This document shows, in pieces, positions 11,977-22,236 of a stretch of 64,000 nucleotides of DNA. The notes beneath the pieces are model-generated. The model was not told the DNA's origin. It searched no databases and saw nothing but the letters and a program-made list of their open reading frames with translations. Position 1 is the stretch's first letter. Every line of letters begins with the position of its first letter. Made by a program: the position numbers and the translations under genes. This DNA is from Cladopsammia gracilis (Eukaryota; Cnidaria; Anthozoa; Scleractinia; Dendrophylliidae), in assembly GCA_022457155.1 (NCBI GenBank), contig JAJGOT010000071.1:1596501-1660500 (forward strand), read 5' to 3'.

Positions 11977-13062
11977 CTACAGGTCAAGACGGAGAAGCTG
12001 CCCCTGAAATTCTTCTAATTTCTTTGCCCGTGTAGTAGAGGTAGTTCCCTGATCCCCATCACTTTCGGTGTTTTCACCATTGCACTCAGCTTCCTGATCT
12101 GTCAAAGCTAGGCTAGATGCACAACGCTCTGTTAAATTAATGACAGTGTTATCTATCTCTAAACCTTAAAAGAGAATCAAGAAATACTGCTTAAAAATAT
12201 ACAATATCTTATTATCGTGTCAATTGAACTTAGTAATATGAGTAAGTTATAAAAATAAATCCTTGTCAGTAAGCTGCTGACCTTCTATTTTGCCAAGAAC
12301 ATCTGTATTTAAAAGGGAGGTCGGAACTTTCTATCCACTGTATGATTTACACTTTTCATTTCTCTTTTTGAGATCTTCAAGAGTGCAGGACTCACTGTTA
12401 GCAAACGAAATTGATGAGCTTTTTCTACAATCAGTGGCTTCTTTCAGGCAGTTGCTGACCTCCTAAAATGAAATGAAATGCTTTATACTTATCAATAAGT
12501 GGTTATTTAACATTCCATTGTCTCTGATCTTATATATCATAGAAATGGTGCAAAATGTTGAAAACACGTCACTCATTTATAATAAATTTGAAAAAATAGA
12601 TACCTCACATTAAGCTTAAAATGAGAGGTTCATGCTTTTAAAAAGATGCTGAATTTTGTTGATTTTATAATTTAATCTTAAAGCCAGATATTGCATCCAT
12701 TAAAATATAATGTTGCAAAATGACCAACAGACCTTTAATTTAAAATACATTGTTTTATAATATGACCATCTTGTCCGGCCCTCACAGTTAGTCAATAAAT
12801 AAATGAAGAATAATATATTCTATTCAATAATAGAATAATGAAATTATTGTAACTGTTTGTAAACTTTTTTTGGCCCTTTCTAGACACTAATTTTAAGGAC
12901 CAAGTACCTGTACATGCATACATGTATGTTGCTTAAGTATGCAAATTTTACCTTCACAGACACCTGCGCAAATCCTTCCGATACAGAAGCTTTGATGCCG
13001 ATGGATATCACAAATTTTTCTTTGACTGACACTTTCACAAGAGGATTTATCCAACTAAGAGC
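11977..13062 (-). CDS. Unrecognised three-exon chain (partial gene)
   Basis: Three open segments are bounded by GT-AG sites with matching phase: exon 13062-12952 (37 codons, ALSWINPLVK to FAQVSVK, donor GTAAAA), exon 12462-12339 (EVSNCLKEATDCRK, phase 1 donor GTGGAT, weak), and exon 12164-11977 (TERCASSLALTDQEAE, ending RLDL and TAG). Upstream exons are not visible. A further splice-bounded segment, 11797-11732 (acidic, donor GTAAGT), does not keep phase but may be an alternative exon. The protein has no domain I recognise. The regular phase progression is the main evidence that it is real. Confidence 0.4.
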
Positions 13063-13740
13063 CTAAAATTGTGAAAAGCACGTATATGCAGACAACAAAA
13101 TGACATGTTAATTAACCTTTAAAATAAGAAAAAGTCAATTATAAAAACTGACCTTGATTGTATGCTGGGGGGAGGGTACCCTGAATTTAAAGTGATGGGG
13201 AGTTTCGGACTGGAATCCACGAAGTATTCGGGTAGAGAGAATTTGACAAGTATTTTTGTGTGGCTTGATTTAAGTAGGGATTTTTTAATATTTTAAACAA
13301 TGGAAATATGCACATTAAAAAATTGTTACCGTATTTGTAGGGTAGCCTGGGGTTGGTAGTTTTACAGACGTTAAGTACATTGACGAATAAACAAAAAGGA
13401 ACTTTCAATTTATACTAATTTTTGTTTATCCTCACTATTTTAATCCTTACTGTTTTTAAGATTTGAAAATTCATCATGACCTGTTTTTGAGTTTTTCTTA
13501 AGCCCTAGGGATTTCTTTTGGGTTTTTATTCTCACCTGCATTTGCACCTTCCCATCACTTTTGATCTGAGGTACCCCCACCCCCTGGATCGTATGAACCC
13601 AATTATGATGGCAATTATCCATGAACAGGACACATTTCTTGTTACGTTACATTTTCACAAAAAGGATTCTATATATATTTGACAAAAAGGAGACATATAT
13701 ATAATTTTCACTTGTAAAACAATAAGCTCCGACTCCAGTC
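13063..13740. other. Gene-free stretch
   Basis: No supported gene. The minus-strand open frames here have no splice signals or domain-like pattern. The right part grades into the 3' flank of a Penelope-like relic. Confidence 0.4.
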
Positions 13741-13757
13741 AAGACTTTTGACAGGTT

Positions 13758-13798
13758 TATTCTCAACGTTTTGGCCTCACGGCTTCTACAGGAGAATT
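13758..13798 (-). ncRNA. Decayed hammerhead ribozyme relic of a Penelope-like element
   Basis: On the minus strand the order CTGTAGA, a GCC-GTGA-GGC stem-loop, then AAAACGTTGAGA matches the hammerhead core layout CUGAUGA - stem II - GAAA - stem III, with substitutions in both conserved boxes. It lies downstream of the GIY-YIG relic on the same strand, the same position as the intact copy at 22.1 kb. With both core boxes changed it should not self-cleave. Confidence 0.45.
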
Positions 13799-14043
13799 AT
13801 TGCACTATGGCTTGCTTACAACATTTCAAAATTCGCTATTAACGGAAATGCAGTTCATTACAAATACGAACTCGTATACGATTAAAAAACTAAACCTTAT
13901 TGGCTGCCGCGCACATTTGAATAACATAATGGAATAAAACAAACCGATTTTGTGCGCGGGCGTGCACAAAATGTTAACTGCTTAAGACTGGCCGTTTATG
14001 GCAGGTTTTATACGATCAATCCATAAATTTTGCCTTGCACGCC

Positions 14044-14690
14044 TTATCTCCGTATCGTGTCGTCTGACTTTTTCAACCACAGTTTAAAGTGCTGTAACAC
14101 ACACGCTCTGAAGTGTCTAACTGTTGGGATGTTTTTGTTACCGGTACTTATATCCGAACGGTGTTGATTTGCACGTGTTCTTATGCAGTTAGATGTTTCC
14201 CCTACATACTGTACTTTACATTTCATGCAGGTGATCACGTAAATCACGTTGGTTGTTCGGTAGGTGATGTTTTGATGTATTTGAAAGGTTTCACCGGTGT
14301 TTTTACTTTTGATTGTTTGTGTAAACTCTACATAATGCTTGCATGATGCACACCTTGGGTCAGAATAACACGGACGGAATCTGGGTTGATTTTTGCTGGT
14401 GGGTAGGGTTGTCTTGTGTGTGCGTGCGAAGTGAATTTTCAAGTTTCTGTTGTTTCGAAAACTACGACTGCAAATGGGCATGTACTGGCTGGAGGCTCTG
14501 GTATGGCGATGTTGTTGAGTAGTTGTGCGTGGTCACCGTGGTCAGGCTCCGCTGGTAGTCGTTTGCTGGTGAGTAGGTCCGAGAGGTTTCTCCCTTTGTG
14601 AAAAGAGATCAATGTTGGGTCACGGAAGACCTCCTTCCTCCTTACAATATATATATATATATATATATATTGCCATATCGAGTATCGAGA
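14044..14690 (-). pseudogene. Penelope-like element C-terminus: zinc finger and GIY-YIG endonuclease
   Basis: The upper part (about 14690-14440) reads VFRDPTLISFHKGRNLSDLL, the conserved post-RT motif; after a frame change the lower part begins with CSRSFRNNRNLKIHFARTH, a C2H2-like finger, followed by CASCKHY and the GIY-YIG domain: VIYVITCMKCKVQYVGETS, then RTRANQHRSDI and HFRAC. GIY-YIG plus RT is diagnostic of endonuclease-positive Penelope-like retroelements. The RT itself is missing upstream, so this is a 5'-truncated copy, normal for the class. An (AT)n run (14647-14671) interrupts the upstream end. Confidence 0.8.
14647..14671. repeat. (AT)n microsatellite
   Basis: About twelve AT dinucleotides. 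Confidence 0.9.
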
Positions 14691-14699
14691 TGAAATCAT

Positions 14700-15512
14700 A
14701 GATGTGTAACATTCAAATCAATCTCTTTTGATACTTTTTTCATGATTTTACTAATTGAAATATGCACAAGTTTGACTTATTGTGTTTTTACTCAGGCTGA
14801 CTGAAAGGGTTATTAATAAACAGTACAGCTCGAGTGAGCTCGAGTGCAGATATATGTATGCTTTGTTATTCACATAAAGGGACTTTTAAAACACCATAAT
14901 TTAAGACCCATACGATGTCCCCTTTAAAAAGAAACTGTTCAGTTGAAAACATACATTTACACACATCTGTTTGAAATTATTTTTTTCGGGTGTTTTTTTC
15001 ATTTACTGTCCAAATTATTTTTCACTTGACTTACATTTCACTTATCAGACTCCAATTTGGAAAGGACACTTTGCTGGAGTCTGGTCATCGTATCTTCCTT
15101 TTGGACCACTGTATTTTACTTGGTAACTTCTGCAACTATTTTGCCGGTATTTGGGCTGATACCAGCTGAAGCATGGAACTATTGGGAACAATGAAATTTG
15201 AACAAATACTAATAGTATTAAATTATCTTATTCTTTTGAATAATTAAATAGTTAAAAAAGTGATAAAGTCTTCATATTTTTGCCAGTAATCTTTGATGTA
15301 TATATTGGCCTGTTAAATAAATCTCATCTCTTTTTATAGATTGGTTATACCTTTAATTAACTGCTCTTTGTATAATTACACAAATCACAAAAAACTTTTA
15401 TTATTGCAGAAAATTATCTCTAATTGATGTAATCAGTTTTCTACATGTATGTTTTCTTTAAAGATTTTTCTTGACAGGTGGCTTTTCCTTGTCAAGGAAT
15501 TTAACATGCTCA
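14700..15512. other. Gene-free AT-rich stretch
   Basis: No exon, RNA gene or transposon core found. A short inverted pair around AAAGGGACTTTTAAAA (14876) and GTCCCCTTTAAAAAG (14917) could form a small hairpin. Confidence 0.4.
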
Positions 15513-15919
15513 CAGGGTTGTTAAAAGTAGTTGGCTGCCGGCGAAAATCGCCGCCTAGTTCGTCATATCAGCTGGTTACTCTGCTTGGCAGTTTTATATG
15601 GAAGAGATGGAGTTTAAAAAACCTTATATCAAACGTACTTTTTGACATGTGAATAAAGGCTTGGTGTTGATTAAAAAAATGAGCAAATTTAATGTATGAA
15701 CCCTTAAAACACCTTTTATTCACTTTTGATTTTGTGTAATTTTGGAGAGAAAATCGCCTGGAGAGTGCTGAAAATAGCATTTCGGAGCATCTGAATTTAA
15801 AAATTTTCTGGGGGGTATGCCCCTAGAATCTCCTAGAGGCTCGGGCCTTTGGCGCTCGATTGTCTAGACAATTACTTTTCAAATTTAGCCGCCTACTTTA
15901 AAACTTTTTGACAACCCTG
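15513..15919. mobile_element. hAT-like MITE, about 407 bp
   Basis: The ends are CAGGGTTGTTAAAAGTAG and the reverse complement of CTTTTTGACAACCCTG; homology extends inward through the GGCTGCC / GGCGGCT segment. The flanks TGCTCA (left) and TGCTCC (right) agree at five of six positions and may be a decayed target duplication. CAGGG starts are typical of hAT elements. No transposase inside. Confidence 0.65.
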
Positions 15920-16065
15920 TGCTCCATGTATTATGGGTAGACTTTTGGCAAGGTTTGCAATTTACCTCAGCAATTTTTGTTCTCTCTTTTTATTATGACG
16001 GTTGTTGTGCCTTTATCTGCTTTCTGAAGAATTATTTCCTTGTTTTGATGAAGCTCCCGGAGCAT

Positions 16066-16653
16066 TCAGCACTCCCCATGCAGCAGATTCTTTTTAGGTG
16101 CATTTAGTGGAATTTCTGCAAGCCATAGTTTAACTTCATCTAGGTAGGCTTTTAGGGCAACTGACCATTGAACTGGGGGAATCCAACTAGATTTCACATG
16201 GAAGGGATGTGGTTCAGTATCTTTGTCATGATAAATATATTGGAGGCGCATCCTTCTGGCAAATTGATTGAAGTCTAAAATTAGTTGGCACCTTATCTGG
16301 TTTTCTTTCACGACAAGAGTTGGAATAAATTGATCTGCGCTGTTATAAGTTCTGCGTCTGAGAGGTTCTCGATGTGTTTTTTGCGAGTTTCTATGGCTTT
16401 GCTTGATTGTTTTATGTTTGACATTTTTCTGCGCTCTTTGATTTCTTTCAGTGAGTGTTTTACTTTTAATCCCCTTCTCCTTTCCCCTGTTAGAGGCAGA
16501 GAAAGCACTGGGATATTTATTCTCAAACTCAGTTACCTTTGACATCATTTGCGAGAACATATCGAACTTAGCTGGGAGGTCTGATGCTAACTTAATTGCA
16601 TCAGTACTTTTCATTGCATTGTCATCTCTAGTCGCATCTGATTTGTCTTCCAT
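16066..16653 (-). pseudogene. Penelope-like element, N-terminal region only
   Basis: The 195-codon frame has a basic linker followed by LILDFNQFARRMRLQYIYHD and EPHPFHVKSSWIPPV, the same motif seen in the relic at 5.4 kb, so both copies belong to related Penelope-like families. The frame then ends at 16066 with no RT following, so this copy is truncated at its 3' side. It abuts the 3' end of the propeller-type gene on the same strand. Confidence 0.6.
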
Positions 16654-16878
16654 TTCGAGTTGTCAGGGTTGAAGGCACCACAACATCACTTTTCTCCTCT
16701 TCATCCCATCATGGTCTGTCTCCTGTCAGTTGGGATTTTTAAAAGTGTTACGTTCAATTTGAATGCTCGGCCCCACTAGCACTTGTGCTATAAACACTGC
16801 CGAGGGTAAATAAAGGTTGTTTGTTTGTTTTTGTTTGTATCCCCATACAAGTCAGATAAAGATAATGATAAATTTGAA

Positions 16879-18610
16879 TCAGTCAGAGTCATACTCTTCG
16901 ATAACTTCCTCTTCCTCTCCTTCAATGACTTCCCCTTCCACATTGCTGTCGAGAGGTTTGGACTATGTGCTGACAAAGGCAATATGCCAGCTGAAAATTT
17001 TGTTGTTTGCTGCCTAACAGTAAGCTGTCGAACACACTGCCCATGTTCTTCCCATTCCCTCATCTTAGCCATGTTTGCCTTGTTCATGGAAACAACTGGT
17101 ATTGGATTTAATTTGGCGATAGCAGACAGATCCATTGCAAGCTCTGAAACTGGATAGTAGGATTTCCAGTGGGTGAAGTATTTAACAGACCAGTTTGTTA
17201 TTCGCTTAATGGATTCTCTCATTGCCTTTACAAAATCTCGGCAGCAGTCTAGCAAACTTGGTGCTGGGTGTTTTATCTTTGTAGTTAGTGAAGGTTCTCC
17301 ACCACCAAAGTCAACAGAGACTGCAGCTTGATCGCGTTTGCAGCATCTGGACTCATGAATTCGGATGCCTTTAGAAGATGGCTAATACTGTTTAACATAA
17401 GATCACAGGATTTTATGGTCTTGCTGGCTACTGTGCCCTCTTGTCCATTGGTGATTCTGTCTGAGCCAATCTGCAATTGTACATCTGAAACACATCTTTT
17501 GAGGAACCTTGTAACTCCCTGTAGACAGGTTTGCGCATCCACGAGGGTGGAATACATACCTGTCTGGCCTCACAAATGAATTCCAAAGTTACGGAATAGG
17601 TCCCCAAGGTGTGTTAGGAATTCAACCGTACCATCCAAAGGGGTTACGAGCTTGACATACCCTGTAGCTGAATCAGTCACATACCGTGTTCTTCCTTAAC
17701 AGTAACTACCATAGGGTTGTGAAAATTCAGCAAATAGTGTGCTACCGTTTGGCATGCCTTGTTGTCCTTTACCAGCATGAACAGACAAATAACTTCCATC
17801 AGGCCCATCACACTTCCATATTTGCTGTTCTTCCTGTCGGTGAAATAAATTATTCCCTCACAGTCTACAGTAATGCAAGTACTGGTAATGTCCCTTTCAG
17901 GTGTTTCAGGCTCAAGGTTTCTCAGCACTGTTGAAACTTGACGACTTGACAAGTCCAGGTAAAAGATACCTCCCAAACGACCAATGCCAGTGAAAAGGGC
18001 ACCCTTCTCTTTAGAATGCGCCAACGAGATCACATTAACTAAAGATTTTTAGCAACAACAGAACTTAGTTACCGGTATGTGTAGTACCTTGCTCTCATAT
18101 TTTATTCAGCTGTCAAAGGGAACTACAAATGTAGCATATCACATTCTATACTGGACTGGTTTTCATTAGACTTCGGAGCAACCAAGAGTAAATATCTTTC
18201 TGGCATCCAAATAAAGCAGAGGAGTTAGCAAGTCACATTTTATCTAAAATTAATGTTGTCCAGTATCTGCTTGTCACAATTAAGCCAAGCTTTAGAAAAA
18301 CAATTTGCAGTTCAACTTACTAAAACCACAGTGTTGGTACTTTGCAATTGAATTGAATTTGTGATGTGATTTGGATGCTTGATTGTTAGAAGCGAGTCAG
18401 GGAGCTGTTCAGTAAACAGGAGGCCAAAACCTTTTCCACAGTCATGGAAAAACTGTTTTTGTTTTCTTTTATGGTTTGGTTTGGCATGCATCCATAAAGA
18501 ATCAAGAACTATCTGCCTCTTTTGCAGAGAGCTGGTATCCTGAAGACTTTTTCTTATCATGCACATCTCTACTTGATCCTTTCCTTCCAGACACACCCAG
18601 CATCTATGAC

Positions 18611-18671
<61 letters not shown>

Positions 18672-19359
18672 GGTTTTTACAAATATTGAATATAAAAAGA
18701 ATGTAACAACTACGGTTAGAAAGCTAAGAAATAATAACAAGACTAAAAATAATAGAAAAAGTTAAAATCTATTAAAACAAGTGTGTTTCACTTAGCGACT
18801 GAAAATGTCTGGATTCAATGTTCAGTTTCTCCAATTCTTGCTTAGCGCTAGCAATTTGTACTTTAAAAACGTGAAGATTTTCTTCCATTTCCTGTCGCTG
18901 GCAGTCTAAAGGACTTTTCTCGGCATTTTCTGGAGCTGTTGTAGCTGCGAGATGCATGCCAGGTGTTGGTGTGAAAGACAAATGTTTCGGTTGAAGCGAC
19001 TCTAATTCGTCAGAAGCTGAAGAACTCGGCTTTTCCATGTCAGTTCGTCTCAGTTTCCTTGGTAGCGGCGAATCTATTTCACTTGCCTGAAGAAACATCT
19101 TTCTGTACTCCCGATCCTTTACTTCTTTTGCACTCCTTAGTATCTCCCCGAAAACAAAATGATCTGGATCTTCCGACACATTGATAATATCACTGTCCTC
19201 CTTGCGATATCTTACCCGAACGTTTGAAGCGGGTTAGTGAGCAAGTGGTGAGCAGTTTTGCTTTATTGCATGCATAAGCTTAGTAAAGGAGATATCCTTG
19301 ATCAAGAAAGTACTGAATCTTTCCTCTCCGTACTTCACCTTCACCTGGTACGTCGCCAT
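16879..19359 (-). pseudogene. Decayed PB1-like / coiled-coil / NHL-type propeller gene
   Basis: Minus-strand pieces line up as one gene. Segment 1 (19359-18772) starts at ATG in an AAACAGCATGGCG context: VKVKYGEERFSTFLIKD, then one TAA, then VRVRYRKEDSDIINVSEDPD; the basic first strand and the acidic D.D/E.D block resemble a PB1 domain. A Ser-rich linker and a coiled coil (EMEENLHVFKVQIASAKQEL) follow. Segment 2 (about 18610-18321, donor GTAAGT) ends PDSLLTIKHPNHI; segment 3 (18038-17677) has ITVDCEGIIYFTDRKNSK, typical of NHL/SMP-30 propeller blades. The C-terminus is helical and ends in an acidic Glu-rich tail at TGA 16881. One nonsense and several frameshifts break it, and exon phase between segments 2 and 3 does not match. 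Confidence 0.5.
18613..18669. repeat. (TAA)n microsatellite
   Basis: About nineteen TAA repeats inside what would be an intron of the propeller-type gene. It creates artefactual poly-Tyr and poly-Asn open frames. Confidence 0.95.
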
Positions 19360-20495
19360 GCTGTTTACTTACAAAGTAAAGGATGCCACACTAAGAGATC
19401 TACTCCGCCTTAAAGATAATCTGCACTCTGATTGGCCAGTTGCCAATTACCAAGCATCAAACTTGTCAAAAATATGTCCAAAAAATTGTCTGGTGTTCAC
19501 TGTACCGCGCGCAGCACTGTAATACCGAGGATGAGCCAAAAACTTTAGGGTGCTATCGTAAATGTTAAACCAAAATTTGTATAATGGTATCTGTACATGT
19601 CAGTTTAAACTGATTACATGAAGTATCTGAAGTACCTGAAGGCAAGTAAAGGAAGACTTTCTTTTTCCTTTCATCCCCGTTAGAAGGTCAGTTGCACTCT
19701 AGTCATTGAATGTCCTTTAAAATTTGATACAATAAATTCCAATCTAGAAAAAATAGGCCATTCATCATCTTATAAAACTGCAAGCTTAATAAGCTTAAGT
19801 TAGCTCAAGCCTCTTATTTAAGCATTAGACTTTCTTATAACATGCTGGTTTTTTTTCCAAGTCACATAAAGGCATCTGGTATAAATTGTCCAAAAATAAA
19901 CAATCGTGGGTGCACAAGATTTTCATTGACTGTCACAATGATCAATGAAGGATAACTCCTCTTTTGCCGCCATTTTGTATACAACACTGAAATGAAGCCT
20001 CGCTATAGTTTTCCAAATAAAGTAGCTAATTTCCATTCTTTTATAACAAGACGTGTTAGACAGTCTCCCAGTCATTTATGTCATCACTGATCGTTCATGA
20101 CAGAACAGGCGCGTTTTAGTTGATTATTTGGTGTGATTTTGCAATTCAACATTTCTGTCTGGTTCTGCCTCACACAAGATGCAACTGGCAGGCTGGCATG
20201 CCTTAGTATTAGATTTTATTGCATGGTAAAGTATTTTCAGACCTTGAATCCTTCAAGGATCAAAACGGCAAAAGGCTTTTGAACAGTTGAAGTGTTTCCA
20301 ATAAAGGAGCTTCCAAACCCGAATTTTAACCTTGAACATCATGATGACAAAACAGGATTGTACGTGAAAAATTTAGCCCAGTTGAGCTAGCCCCAGGATG
20401 ACGGCATGGTGGTGGTTTCTCCTATATATAAGACTGTAACATTTACGATTACTTTTTCTTTCTTTTCCTTCGAGGTAATACAAAGAATCACTCAC
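19360..20495. other. Gene-free stretch upstream of the propeller-type gene
   Basis: No supported exon. An ATGGCGGCAAAAG on the minus strand near 19970 has a start-like context but opens only 16 codons. This stretch should hold the promoter of the minus-strand gene at 19359 if that gene is or was expressed. Confidence 0.4.
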
Positions 20496-20774
20496 CTACT
20501 GAGGGTTCTTTCCCACTTGTAGCGGGAAGGCGTTTTCTAGCAGCTCTCCAATTTTACGACTTTCTGTCTTTTTTGTGAACAAGATGTCCTTTATGTGGCC
20601 TGCTTTCGTCACTCTCTCATACTCCGATTTGGACCGAATAACAAGTCGTTTTTCCAAAAGGCCAACAGTCCGGGTGAAGGCTCTATTACTGTCAGAAGTC
20701 ATCTTCACGATGCTGGAATCTGCACTGAGTTCATTGGAGCACGTACATTCTTCAAAAAAAAAAACACCAGTCAA
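20496..20774 (-). CDS. Unrecognised exon of a lineage-type gene
   Basis: The frame reads NRAFTRTVGLLEKRLVIRSK then HIKDILFTKKTESRKIGELL, regular amphipathic composition without low complexity, and ends at a TAG that is followed directly by GTGAGTG, a good donor on the minus strand. A donor two bases earlier (CA|GTAGGT) would avoid the stop. I recall similar segments in multi-copy coral hypothetical proteins but cannot name a function. The 5' end is not defined. Confidence 0.35.
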   Translation of the reverse strand: MTGVFFFEECTCSNELSADSSIVKMTSDSNRAFTRTVGLLEKRLVIRSKSEYERVTKAGHIKDILFTKKTESRKIGELLENAFPLQVGKNPQ

Positions 20775-20875
20775 TCATTGACATGTCAGCTTCTGTTTTG
20801 ATCAGTTATCATATATCATATATCATCAGTTAGCAGATTTATATATTATAGTGGGCCTTTGTGCACTTCAAAAAA

Positions 20876-20931
20876 ATGGAACGGAATGACGACCGGACAG
20901 ATGTCTAACCACTAGGCCACTGAGACAACCA
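20876..20931 (-). mobile_element. tRNA-derived SINE fragment
   Basis: Read on minus: GGTTGTCTCAGTGGCCTAGT then GGTTAGACATCTGTCC. The segment TGGCCTAGTGG fits the RNA polymerase III A box of tRNA-derived SINEs. It is the inverted counterpart of the copy at 21925. Confidence 0.6.
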
Positions 20932-20939
20932 CACTTACA

Positions 20940-21776
20940 CAAACACAAACAGCACATTATGGCTTCATAGTGCTCTAAAAATTAGTAAAACAATCGGCCT
21001 AATAGCTAAACTAAGACATTTTGTACCTTTACATACCCTTCTAAATATTTATCAGTCGCTAATTGTTCCTTATATAACTTATGGATTAATTGTCTGGGGC
21101 CAGGCCTGTAAGTTTTATCTAAATAAAATTTTAATACTAGAAAAACTAGTAATCCGTTTTATGTACTTTGCTAAATGTAGCGAGCATACCGTTCCATTAT
21201 TTATCAATGCTAACAAAATGCCTTTGAACTTTTTATATTATGAATCATTATCTAGCTTAATGTATGACGTTAGAAATGGTTCAGTCCCAATAAACATCCT
21301 AAATTTATTTACAAATACTTCCACTGTCCACTCCTATAATACACGATCCTCCACTTCTAATAACTTCTATATAAAAAACTCGAGACTTGAAATACAAAGA
21401 AAAGCCTTTTCTAGAATTGGAGCAAAATTATGGAATGAGATACCATGCTTTCTGAGAGAATTACCAAAGAGTTCATTTAAAAACAAAATTAAGAATATAC
21501 TTTTGACTATACTTAAAGAAGCAGATTCCTATATTAATATTGACGAGATTATCTCAAGTTAAATTAAAAAGTAATTAATTACTATTTTCAATTCTCTTGT
21601 TACTTTTTTTTCCTTTTTGTTTCATCCTTTCTTTTTATTTCAACAAATTGGTGTGTGTAGCGATTTCTAATCATGTAATTAATTTCACTGGCCTGCCAAG
21701 ATTAGCTTTTGCTACCAGGCCAGTATTATAAATTCTATAATAACTAACTAATAAAGATTTTTGTTGTTGTTGTTGT
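20940..21776 (+). mobile_element. CR1/L2-group LINE, 3' end
   Basis: One open frame of about 200 codons (about 20958-21562) encodes the post-palm part of a non-LTR reverse transcriptase: HFVPLHTLLNIYQSLIVPYI then TYGLIVWGQA, and a C-terminal domain with RSSTSNNFYIKNSRLEIQRK and IGAKLWNEIPCFLREL, as in CR1/L2/Jockey-group elements. A short AT-rich 3' UTR ends in a GTT-repeat tail (about 21761-21778), typical of the group. 5' truncation is normal for LINE insertion. The frame is uninterrupted, so this copy is young compared with its neighbours. Confidence 0.8.
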
Positions 21777-21920
21777 TGTAGTGGAAAGGTCTTGGGAGAC
21801 ATTAACACAAATTCTGCAATTGGGATCGTGTCACTTTATCCAGTCGTTCAGCGATTCACAGTCCACTCCCCAAGGAAATTAAATTTCAAATAAGTGTCGA
21901 AGCCATAAATGTGTTGTTTG

Positions 21921-22010
21921 TGTGGTTGTCTCAGTGGCCTAGTGGTTAAGGCATCTGTCCAGTCATTGCTGTGAATCGCCTTCCTAATGAGAATAGGTTG
22001 GTGATCCAAA
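21921..22010 (+). mobile_element. tRNA-derived SINE fragment
   Basis: GTGGTTGTCTCAGTGGCCTA then GTGGTTAAGGCATCTGTCC carries an A-box-like TGGCCTAGTGG. A degenerate B box may lie in GGTTGGTGATCC near 21998. It is inverted relative to the copy at 20876, with the LINE between them. Confidence 0.6.
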
Positions 22011-22109
22011 GATTATGAGGCAATTAGTTTTCCATATCTCCCTTCCCACACTTTTTTGAAATATATATATATATAATCGAGGTGAACTGATCAACTGAAG
22101 ATTCGACTT

Positions 22110-22174
22110 GGCATTTTATTACTAACTAGTTTCGTACCGCACAACATGTGCGGCACTCATCAGATAAAATAGCC
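22110..22174 (-). ncRNA. Hammerhead ribozyme of a Penelope-like element
   Basis: On the minus strand the order is: 5' arm GGCUAUUUUAU; CUGAUGA (22163-22157); stem II GUGCCGCAC / GUGCGGUAC, nine pairs with one G-U and a five-base loop; GAAA (22133-22130); a two-to-three-pair stem III closed over AGUU; the cleavage triplet GUA (22122-22120); 3' arm AUAAAAUGCC. The two arms pair as stem I: seven pairs, one bulged U, then GGC with GCC. All conserved core bases are present. Penelope-like elements are known to carry such minimal hammerheads in their terminal repeats. Cleavage is predicted between 22120 and 22119. It sits 60 bp downstream of the element's GIY-YIG frame, same strand. Confidence 0.9.
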
Positions 22175-22236
22175 AAATGAAAAGTCCGTTACAACGTACA
22201 CTGATATATGATATACACGCGCGCGCAGGATTTGAA

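Noticed and set aside
18476..18740. Open frames with poly-Asn and poly-Tyr
   Set aside because: They are produced by the (TAA)n microsatellite read on both strands; only the non-repeat part on minus (about 18610-18321) looks coding.
20876..22010. Functional tRNA genes at the A-box-like sequences
   Set aside because: No acceptor stem or clear B box and no cloverleaf; these are tRNA-derived SINE pieces.
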